A DNA stretch of 5,768 nucleotides from Patescibacteria group bacterium (GTDB lineage: Bacteria; Patescibacteriota; Minisyncoccia; Phycocordibacterales; JAGLOS01), in the NCBI GenBank assembly GCA_018814635.1, contig JAHIYV010000089.1, positions 1 through 5,768 on the forward strand, written 5' to 3'. Within the stretch, counting starts at the first letter, position 1; every line of letters begins with the position of its first letter. Both the position numbers and the translations under genes were made by a program. Positions 1 to 4,696 of this stretch are shown one piece after another. The notes beneath the pieces are model-generated. The model was not told the DNA's origin, ran no database searches, and saw only the letters and a list, made by a program, of their open reading frames with translations.

Positions 1-264
1 CCACCCCCTATTTTGTATATATTTCTGATACATCAGAAATAACATAAGAGCAAAATCTTCCGCATCAGCCCCACCAGCTCCAGCAAGAATAGTAATTACA
101 GCGCCTCCTTTATCATACTTATTAGCGCCCTCCAGCTCTAATTTAATATCATTCAATTCTTGAATTAAAGATTGCGCTGTATTTTTATCCCCCCAAAAAT
201 CCGGTTGCGTCATTGCTCCTTCTATTTCTTTGATTCGCCGTTTCTTGTCATCAATATCATCCAT
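1..264 (-). CDS. prfB: Peptide chain release factor 2 (RF2), N-terminal part, cut by window edge
   Basis: This is the first 88 codons of a class I release factor, which recognises UGA/UAA in the ribosomal A site and triggers peptide release. Recognised by the RF2 hallmark QPDFW (residues 20-24), AQSLIQELN (30-38) and the start of the next domain, ITILAGAGGADAEDFALML (57-75), ending MYQKYIQNRGW at the window edge. The codon-recognition loop and GGQ motif lie outside the window. Two things are odd. The segment between PDFW and AGAGG is about 50 residues shorter than I recall for E. coli RF2, so helical domain 1 is reduced. The protein also begins just where E. coli RF2 resumes after its programmed UGA frameshift, and no CTTTGA-type site lies upstream, so autoregulation by frameshifting is absent. 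ATG at 264 is chosen because the ATG at 269-267 is followed at once by TAA. No Shine-Dalgarno is visible. Its promoter -10 ends 11 bases before the start. Confidence 0.93.
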   Translation of the reverse strand, partial: MDDIDDKKRRIKEIEGAMTQPDFWGDKNTAQSLIQELNDIKLELEGANKYDKGGAVITILAGAGGADAEDFALMLFLMYQKYIQNRGW

Positions 265-274
265 TACATTTTAA

Positions 275-303
275 ATTATAACAGAAATAAATATAAAATA
301 AAG
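275..303 (-). promoter_or_regulatory. prfB promoter, near-leaderless
   Basis: On the minus strand a perfect TATAAT (280-275) lies 17 bp after a weak -35 box CTTTAT (303-298). The expected start of transcription is near 268, only about 4 bases before the prfB ATG at 264. The mRNA would then be almost leaderless, in line with the lack of a ribosome binding site. The -10 match is seen; the start point is inferred from usual sigma-70 spacing. Confidence 0.6.
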
Positions 304-311
304 CGTAAAGC

Positions 312-339
312 TTGCAATAATTTTGTTGTTGAGTATAAT
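312..339 (+). promoter_or_regulatory. Sigma-70-like promoter for the rightward genes
   Basis: TTGCAA (312-317) and a perfect TATAAT (334-339) are separated by 16 bp, predicting transcription from about 346 toward the acidic peptide gene at 424. This leaves a leader of about 78 bases with no Shine-Dalgarno site before its ATG. It is divergent from the prfB promoter, the two -10 boxes being about 55 bp apart, so the two could be co-regulated. In such AT-rich DNA a chance match is possible. Confidence 0.5.
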
Positions 340-423
340 ACCTTTGTGCAATATTCTTAGGTTTAGGTCGAGTATTGTGCTGTACACAAGTATTATTAGT
401 TATTAGAGTAACTTTTTTAATTT

Positions 424-540
424 ATGGATGAAAAAAATGATGATGTAGTAGAAGAAGGAGCTGAGGATGAAGAGACCGAAGTTACAGATACTACAACAGA
501 CGAAGACGAAGATGCTGACGAAGACGAAGACGCTGAGTAG
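424..540 (+). CDS. Small highly acidic protein, 38 residues, unknown function
   Basis: The reading frame starts at ATG 424 and stops at TAG 538-540. It encodes 38 residues of which 23 are Asp or Glu and only one is Lys. There are no aromatic residues and no Cys. The C-terminal third is a DEDEDADEDEDAE run built from GAC/GAA/GAT codons, a low-complexity repeat. It is soluble and very probably disordered, with no signal peptide or membrane segment. It could bind cations or a basic partner, but that is a guess. Support for it being real: a good promoter upstream, an ATG start, and a strong hairpin 10 bases after the stop. No Shine-Dalgarno is seen. The opposite strand carries a hydrophobic open frame (403-600), which I take as a shadow of the acidic repeat. 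I do not recognise a named family. Confidence 0.6.
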   Translation: MDEKNDDVVEEGAEDEETEVTDTTTDEDEDADEDEDAE

Positions 541-549
541 TTTATATCT

Positions 550-577
550 CAAACAGGCAACATGTGTTGTCTGTTTG
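550..577 (+). terminator. Strong hairpin after the acidic peptide gene, possible terminator
   Basis: CAAACAGGCAAC (550-561) pairs with GTTGTCTGTTTG (566-577) over 12 bp, including one G-U pair, around the 4-base loop ATGT. Flanking TATA stretches can extend the stem. It lies 10 bases after the TAG of the acidic gene and 50 bases before the next ATG. There is no proper T tract after it, only a mixed AT stretch, so it may be an inefficient terminator, an mRNA-stabilising stem or a regulatory hairpin for the 627 gene. The stem is seen; the role is inferred. Confidence 0.5.
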
Positions 578-626
578 GCTATATAAATTAAAATAATCAT
601 ATTATTAATTAATCAGTATTTGTATT

Positions 627-1202
627 ATGAATAAAAAAGTACTCTATTTTGTTATAGTCCTAATTGTAATTGTACTTGGGCTGTTTGTGTTTAATAAAAT
701 ACTTAAAGAAAAAATTGTAAAAGTACCAGAAATTCCAAATGCGACAAACGAAGAAATAGTTGATCCAAATATTGTTTCCGTAAATGAAATTATTGCTCCC
801 GACCAAGCGCCAGGACGGGAAGTTTTTATTGAAAAAGCGTCATTCAAAACTGATGGTGACGGGGGTTTTGTGGTAATTTCTCTCTTGAATTTTGCAGACG
901 CTACTTCAACTCCAACACGAACAGCAATAGGAGTATCTCAATATTTTGCTCTTGGAACCATTCTAGAGAATTTTATTGTAAACCTAATAGAAGATTTGGA
1001 TGAAGATTTGTTGCCAATGGTAGGTGATACTGTTGTTGCTTCTCTGTATAAAAAAGCAGATCAACCTAATTTAGAAGGTGAAATACAATCATCTATTGGA
1101 TTAGGTGAGCAGATTGTTGACGAACAAGGAAAACACATAGAAGTCTTCTTCAAAATTATTGACAACCTTGAAACTATCCCAGGATTTGAATCAAAGTTAT
1201 AA
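627..1202 (+). CDS. Membrane-anchored protein with DUF7282-like extracytoplasmic domain
   Basis: 191 residues. Residues 5-23 form a single hydrophobic segment after MNKK, with KEK following, so this is an N-terminal signal anchor with the rest most likely outside the membrane. After a linker (about 30-62, rich in Pro, Asn and Glu) comes a compact domain. GREVFIEKASF (63-73), GGFVVISL (79-86), AIGVSQYFALG (100-110) and GDTVVASLYKKAD (133-145) follow the order I associate with DUF7282 (a V-V-GGFVVI strand, then IGVS-Y-G, then VAMLH-type strands). DUF7282 has no known reaction that I can name. No lipobox Cys is present. The start has no Shine-Dalgarno; a TATTAA at 603-608 would give a leader of about 12 bases. 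The gene is closed by the terminator at 1235-1270, so it is separate from gatB. The open frame and membrane segment are firm; the domain assignment is from memory of the pattern. Confidence 0.82.
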   Translation: MNKKVLYFVIVLIVIVLGLFVFNKILKEKIVKVPEIPNATNEEIVDPNIVSVNEIIAPDQAPGREVFIEKASFKTDGDGGFVVISLLNFADATSTPTRTAIGVSQYFALGTILENFIVNLIEDLDEDLLPMVGDTVVASLYKKADQPNLEGEIQSSIGLGEQIVDEQGKHIEVFFKIIDNLETIPGFESKL

Positions 1203-1234
1203 AGAGGTGTCTAAGTCCTAAAAATATCTAAATC

Positions 1235-1270
1235 AAAAAAAGCGTGGTCTTTTTAGCCAGCGCTTTTTTT
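1235..1270. terminator. Bidirectional Rho-independent terminator
   Basis: A7 followed by GCGTGGT (1242-1248), a loop of CTTTTTA, then GCCA, a bulged G, CGC and T7 (1264-1270). The stem pairs GCG with CGC and TGGT with GCCA, and the flanking A7/T7 extend it. It sits 33 bases after the stop of the 627 gene. The T run serves plus-strand transcription and the A run the reverse direction. It isolates the 627 gene from gatB. Confidence 0.88.
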
Positions 1271-1273
1271 GTT

Positions 1274-1301
1274 TTGAATTCTAATATTAAAAAGGTATAA
1301 T
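1274..1301 (+). promoter_or_regulatory. gatB promoter, near-leaderless
   Basis: TTGAAT (1274-1279), a 16-bp spacer and a perfect TATAAT (1296-1301) predict a start of transcription near 1308, about 4 bases before the gatB ATG at 1312. A second TATAAT overlaps just downstream (1302-1307) but would start transcription inside the gene. The promoter begins directly after the terminator, which shows how tightly the region is packed. Confidence 0.65.
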
Positions 1302-1311
1302 TATAATTTAT

Positions 1312-2739
1312 ATGAGTAAGAATTATACAGCAACAATAGGACTTGAAATACACGCGGAACTTAAAACCCAAACAAAAATGTTTTGCGGGTGTAGAAATAA
1401 TCAAGAGGAAACTAGGCCAAACATCAATGTGTGTCCAGTATGTATGGCGCACCCAGGAACGCTTCCGGTGATTAATAAAGAAGCGGTAAAATGTGTTTTG
1501 AAAGTTGGTAAGGCATTAGGAGGTAATTTAGCTGATTTTACGGAGTTTGATAGAAAAAATTATTTTTATCCTGATATTCCTAAAGGGTATCAAATTAGTC
1601 AATATAAACATCCTTTAATTACAGGGGGTGTGTTGAACAATATAGCGATTACCCGTATTCATTTAGAAGAGGATACTGCGCGCTCGCAACACAACGACGA
1701 AACGCATAGTCTGGTTGATTTTAATCGAGGTGGACTACCTCTTATGGAATTAGTTACAGAGCCGGTTATAACAAACGCGAAAGATGCAGTTTCTTTCGCG
1801 AAAGAACTTCAACTTGCATTGCGATACCTTGATGTTTCAGACGCGAATATGGAAAAAGGACAAATGCGTGTTGAGGCAAATATTTCAGTAAGTAAAACCA
1901 ATGAACTAGGTACGAAAGTAGAAGTTAAAAACCTTAATTCATTTCGTAGTGTTGAGGGTTCTATTGAGTATGAAAAAAATAGACAGATTTCAATTTTGGA
2001 GGCAGGGGAACGAGTTGTGCAGGAAACAAGAGGTTGGGATGAAAATAAAAGTCAAACTTTCAGTCAACGAAAAAAAGAGAATTCTGATGACTATCGTTAT
2101 TTTCCCGATCCTGATTTACCAAAACTTAAATTAAGTGAAATTAAAGAATTTAACAATGAGTGTCTTGAAAAAGAAATACCCACAATGCCGTGGGAAAAAC
2201 GCACTCAATATAAAAAACTCTATAACATTAAAGACGAAGATATAGATTTGTTTATACAAACTCCAAAGCTCGCTAAATTTTTTGAAGATACTGCTCTTGC
2301 TTTAGATAATAGTATAGAACTTATAACCCGTGCCACTAATTATTTAGTGTCGGATTTTGTGGCGCTTCTTAAAGAAAATGGTTGGGAAAAAAATAAAATT
2401 ACTTCGAAGTATTTTGCAGGAATTGTTAAACTTGCTTACGAATCCAAAATCTCATCGCGTGTTGCTAAAGATTTAATTATTACCACATTCAAGGATGGGC
2501 AAATTTCTAATAATCCACAAAAAGATGCTGAAACAAAAGGATTATTACAGAAAAGTGACGAAAATGAGCTTTATGCAATTATAGAAGCAATCAAAACAGA
2601 AAACCCTGCAGTTGTTGAAGATTATCGCAAAGGAAAAATTTCTGCTTTACAATTTCTTATAGGACAAGGTATGAAAAAAACACAAGGATCCGCCAACCCT
2701 CAAGTACTCAAACAATTATTTGAAAAAGCTTGCGACTAA
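1312..2739 (+). CDS. gatB: Aspartyl/glutamyl-tRNA(Asn/Gln) amidotransferase subunit B
   Basis: GatB is the tRNA-binding and kinase subunit of the GatCAB amidotransferase. It activates the side-chain carboxylate of Glu on misacylated tRNA(Gln), or Asp on tRNA(Asn), with ATP, so that ammonia from GatA converts it to the amide. At 475 residues it is full length. Family motifs in order: IGLEIHAEL (9-17); Cys 25, 27, 41 and 44 (FCGC and CPVC), probably a zinc site; NYFYPDIPKGYQISQ (83-97); HLEEDTAR (117-124); GGLPLMELVTEP (140-151); VEVKNLNSFR (203-212); DYRYFPDPDLP (260-270). The C-terminal helical and YqeY-like domain runs from about 325 to 475 and ends in a typical SANPQVLKQLFE. The start at ATG 1312 fits the family N-terminus and lies about 4 bases after the predicted transcription start, with no Shine-Dalgarno. 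gatA and gatC are not adjacent, so it is probably monocistronic. Confidence 0.98.
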   Translation: MSKNYTATIGLEIHAELKTQTKMFCGCRNNQEETRPNINVCPVCMAHPGTLPVINKEAVKCVLKVGKALGGNLADFTEFDRKNYFYPDIPKGYQISQYKHPLITGGVLNNIAITRIHLEEDTARSQHNDETHSLVDFNRGGLPLMELVTEPVITNAKDAVSFAKELQLALRYLDVSDANMEKGQMRVEANISVSKTNELGTKVEVKNLNSFRSVEGSIEYEKNRQISILEAGERVVQETRGWDENKSQTFSQRKKENSDDYRYFPDPDLPKLKLSEIKEFNNECLEKEIPTMPWEKRTQYKKLYNIKDEDIDLFIQTPKLAKFFEDTALALDNSIELITRATNYLVSDFVALLKENGWEKNKITSKYFAGIVKLAYESKISSRVAKDLIITTFKDGQISNNPQKDAETKGLLQKSDENELYAIIEAIKTENPAVVEDYRKGKISALQFLIGQGMKKTQGSANPQVLKQLFEKACD

Positions 2740-2779
2740 ACTAAAATTGGATTAAAAATTAACATTGTTTTTCTTTCGT

Positions 2780-2835
2780 GTTATAATTATGTTATAATAA
2801 AATTATTAGTGTGAGTTGTTATATAATGATATAAT
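2780..2835 (+). promoter_or_regulatory. Cluster of four TATAAT boxes before the coiled-coil gene
   Basis: Perfect TATAAT occurs at 2782-2787, 2793-2798, 2822-2827 and 2830-2835. The first two sit in an imperfect 11-bp tandem (GTTATAATTAT, GTTATAATAAA). The last two would start transcription near 2834 and 2842, that is, 8 or 0 bases before the ATG at 2842. The -35 boxes are poor: TTCTTT at 2771-2776 suits the second box and TTAGTG at 2806-2811 the fourth. The result is several alternative starts, one of which gives a leaderless mRNA. Some of these may be chance in AT-rich DNA. Confidence 0.5.
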
Positions 2836-2841
2836 TAAAAT

Positions 2842-4413
2842 ATGGATAATAATATTGTGAACACAAAAACACATGTAGATACAAATACAAATGGAACAAA
2901 AAATCCAAATGTAATTCCTTCGCAGGCAACAGGGGTTATGTCGCGACCCAATATGGGATTGCCTACTGGAATGGGAATGCAAACAAAAGTTGTTCCTGTG
3001 ATGTTGAGAAGTTTTAACAAAGATCTTTCTGTTGCGATGGCGCAAAAACAGAAACAAAAGTTAATGATGCAAAGAGAAGAAGAGGTAAAAATCCCCCAAG
3101 CGCCAAAGCCGGTGTCTATTGTTGCACCCACAAAAAGCAAGGCCACAGTGACAGCAATAAGAGTAGTACCAATTAAACCTAAATTACCCATAGACACAAC
3201 AGTTAAAACCGAAAAAGCAAAAGCAACAGAGAGTACAGATAGACCACAAACAGAAAAAAGATTTTTGTCTGGACTTTTTTCAAAATCAGCAACAATAGTG
3301 CAACCCCCAAAAACTTCTCAAACTACTATTAAAAAGAAGGAAGGATTACGCAATAATTTTGACAGTATGATATTAGGTAAATATCATAAAAACAAAGAAA
3401 AGATTATCACCCCCCCCTCTCCTGTTTCAGAAAATATTTTAACTAAACCAAAAGAAGAAATTATTGAGCTCAAAAAAGAAATCGCTAAACTTAAAGAAGA
3501 AAAAGAGAAAGAAGAAATCGCTAAACTTAAAGAAGAAAAACAAGAAAAAGAGAAAGAAGAAATTATTGAGCTCAAAGAAGAAATTGCTAATTTATCGGCT
3601 GTAGAAAAAATGCAACATTCAAATCTAGCTGATCTTACAAGACAAGAAAATCAATTTATAGCAGAGAAAACACAGCAAGAAATTCAAAAAAATCAAATAA
3701 AAAAACAACTTAATGATGTGTTGCAACAGGAGAGTGCAATAGAGGAATTAATTTCTGCCATTGAAAAAGAAACACAAAATGTTGTTTCTGTGGATGAACG
3801 ACACAACATTGAAACAAAACGATGGGAGCAAGAAGAAAAACGCGCGCAAATTGAAAAAAATAAATGGGCCAGCAATGAAGAATATGAGAAAATTATGGAT
3901 GGGTTGGAAGAGAAGGAGTACAAATTAAAACAAATTAATGATAAAAAAGAAGAGATTAACACAAACCTTATTCTTTTATTAAAATCTAAAAATGAAAAAG
4001 AACTTCAAATTCAATTAGAAGAAACTGGACAAAAAGAGAGAGAAAAAGAGATTCAAATTCAATTAGAAAAAACAGGGCGGCAGAAAAAAGAAATAGAAGA
4101 TATTCAAATAGAACTTTTAGACAAAAAGAAAGCTGTGGATGACACACTTGCTTTGTTAAAAGAAAATGAACAAAAAGTAGTTGCTGAGCGTCGTGCTGCA
4201 AAAGTAGAGGAAGCAAGAGTTGAATCTCTTTCGGAAAAGCGTGTTTTTGAAGAAAAACGACAAAATGTAGAGAAGCACCAACGAAACATAGAACAACAAA
4301 GATGGGAGACGGAACAAGCACTCCAGCAAATTATGGAAAAAATTACAGAAGCAAATTCACAATATAAAGCCATAGAAGAAAAAGAAGAAAAAATCCAGAA
4401 AGGATTGCAATAA
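2842..4413 (+). CDS. Large Lys/Glu/Gln-rich coiled-coil protein, unknown function
   Basis: 523 residues, not matched to a named family. Residues 1-60 are Asn/Thr/Pro/Met-rich with a GMGM stretch and look disordered. Residues 60-82 are basic and Gln-rich, and 83-200 form a Pro/Lys/Thr-rich linker holding the short FLSGLFS hydrophobic patch (141-147). From about 203 to the end the protein is continuous coiled coil in EEIIELKKEIAKLKEE style, with Trp at rare spots. No signal peptide, membrane segment or catalytic motif is visible, so a cytoplasmic structural, scaffold or filament role is possible but unproven. The coiled coil holds exact internal DNA duplications (3451-3576 and 4004-4068). A C8 run at codons 190-192 lies at the border between linker and coiled coil. 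The start at ATG 2842 follows a TATAAT cluster with no Shine-Dalgarno. It ends at TAA 4411-4413, and the 4450 palindrome follows. Confidence 0.85.
   Translation: MDNNIVNTKTHVDTNTNGTKNPNVIPSQATGVMSRPNMGLPTGMGMQTKVVPVMLRSFNKDLSVAMAQKQKQKLMMQREEEVKIPQAPKPVSIVAPTKSKATVTAIRVVPIKPKLPIDTTVKTEKAKATESTDRPQTEKRFLSGLFSKSATIVQPPKTSQTTIKKKEGLRNNFDSMILGKYHKNKEKIITPPSPVSENILTKPKEEIIELKKEIAKLKEEKEKEEIAKLKEEKQEKEKEEIIELKEEIANLSAVEKMQHSNLADLTRQENQFIAEKTQQEIQKNQIKKQLNDVLQQESAIEELISAIEKETQNVVSVDERHNIETKRWEQEEKRAQIEKNKWASNEEYEKIMDGLEEKEYKLKQINDKKEEINTNLILLLKSKNEKELQIQLEETGQKEREKEIQIQLEKTGRQKKEIEDIQIELLDKKKAVDDTLALLKENEQKVVAERRAAKVEEARVESLSEKRVFEEKRQNVEKHQRNIEQQRWETEQALQQIMEKITEANSQYKAIEEKEEKIQKGLQ
3410..3417 (+). 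other. C8 homopolymer tract inside the coiled-coil gene
   Basis: Eight consecutive C residues read as ACC CCC CCC in Thr-Pro-Pro (190-192), the longest C or G run in this AT-rich window. Loss of one C brings TAA at 3440-3442 into frame, and gain of one C brings TAA at 3444-3446 into frame. Either change leaves only the 190-residue disordered part and removes the coiled coil. This is the layout of a slippage-prone on/off switch, but one sequence cannot show variation. Confidence 0.45.
3451..3576 (+). repeat. Nested internal direct repeats encoding EEIIELK and EIAKLKEEK units
   Basis: A 24-base unit starting AAAGAAGAAATTATTGAGCT occurs exactly at 3451-3474 and 3553-3576. Between them a 27-base unit starting GAAATCGCTAAACTTAAAG occurs exactly at 3478-3504 and 3514-3540, a 36-base (12-residue) period. 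Exact identity at the DNA level, including synonymous positions, points to recent duplication within the coding region. All units keep the reading frame and extend the coiled coil. Confidence 0.85.
4004..4068 (+). repeat. Second internal repeat in the coiled coil, 48-base period
   Basis: The 17-base unit TTCAAATTCAATTAGAA occurs at 4004-4020 and 4052-4068, encoding the two QIQLE segments of ELQIQLEETG and EIQIQLEKTG, 16 residues apart. The flanking codons are diverged, so this duplication looks older than the one at 3451-3576. A further related IQIELLDKK follows. Confidence 0.75.
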
Positions 4414-4449
4414 AGAAAAGAGAATTTCATCCTTCTACGCACGAATTTC

Positions 4450-4526
4450 TTGTCATTCCGTACTCCGATACGGGATCCAGAAATCGTGGCAATATTCCTG
4501 GATTCCGTTTTCCAACGGAATGACAA
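4450..4526. repeat. 77-bp imperfect palindrome, TCATTCC/GGAATGA type (REP or MITE-like)
   Basis: The ends TTGTCATTCCGT (4450-4461) and ACGGAATGACAA (4515-4526) are exact inverted repeats. Further in, ATCCAG (4475-4480) pairs with CTGGAT (4499-4504). Two small hairpins are also possible: CCGTA/TACGG (4458-4462 with 4469-4473) and TTCCGT/ACGGAA (4503-4508 with 4515-4520). The unit can therefore fold as one long stem or as two short ones. It is richer in G+C than its surroundings. I recall similar TCATTCC...GGAATGA palindromes scattered in many bacterial genomes. It lies 36 bases after the coiled-coil gene and may end its transcript. A truncated further copy (GGGATGACAAAG, 4543-4554) follows. 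Confidence 0.75.
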
Positions 4527-4677
4527 AACGGGAAGATAGCATGGGATGACAAAGAAAAAAACAAATTAGTTTTTAGAAAATAGTATTACTTTTAATCTAA
4601 GTAATCCCTTACACAAAATATTTTATAGACTCATAATGATTAGCATTTCTTATTTAAGGGTCTGGAAAGAAATAATA

Positions 4678-4696
4678 CCAAACCTAATTAACCACT
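4678..4696 (+). repeat. Left terminal inverted repeat of the IS630 element
   Basis: CCAAACCTAATTAACCACT. It matches the reverse complement of 5745-5763 at 17 of 19 positions; only CT against TC at positions 7-8 differs. The transposase stop codon TAG (4686-4684, minus strand) lies in it. TA flanks it at 4676-4677. Confidence 0.88.

Noticed and set aside
172..360. 62-residue open frame on the plus strand opposite prfB
   Set aside because: It overlaps the prfB start on the other strand and the promoter region, has low-complexity AT-derived composition and no family motif; a shadow.
375..389. Short inverted repeat TTGTG/CACAA in the leader of the acidic gene
   Set aside because: Five base pairs only; too weak to call an operator or riboswitch, though a regulator site cannot be excluded.
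300..423. tRNA or other structured RNA gene in the divergent spacer
   Set aside because: No cloverleaf, no T-loop-like GTTCNA motif and no CCA end could be found by eye.
403..600. 65-residue hydrophobic open frame on the minus strand
   Set aside because: It mirrors the acidic repeat (GAC/GAA read backwards gives Phe/Val/Ser) and the hairpin; no promoter or start signal supports it.
2835..3197. Open frames on the minus strand across the coiled-coil gene, including 3384-3575, 3693-3962, 3986-4321 and 4104-4526
   Set aside because: They are Ser/Phe/Leu-rich reflections of Lys/Glu codons and have no motifs of their own.
3451..3576. Possible CRISPR-like repeat array
   Set aside because: The repeats are coding, in frame, nested and without unique spacers of uniform length.
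4585..4605. Small hairpin ATTACTT/AAGTAAT between the palindrome and the IS
   Set aside because: Seven AT-rich pairs in AT-rich DNA are expected by chance; no T tract or neighbouring gene end supports a terminator.
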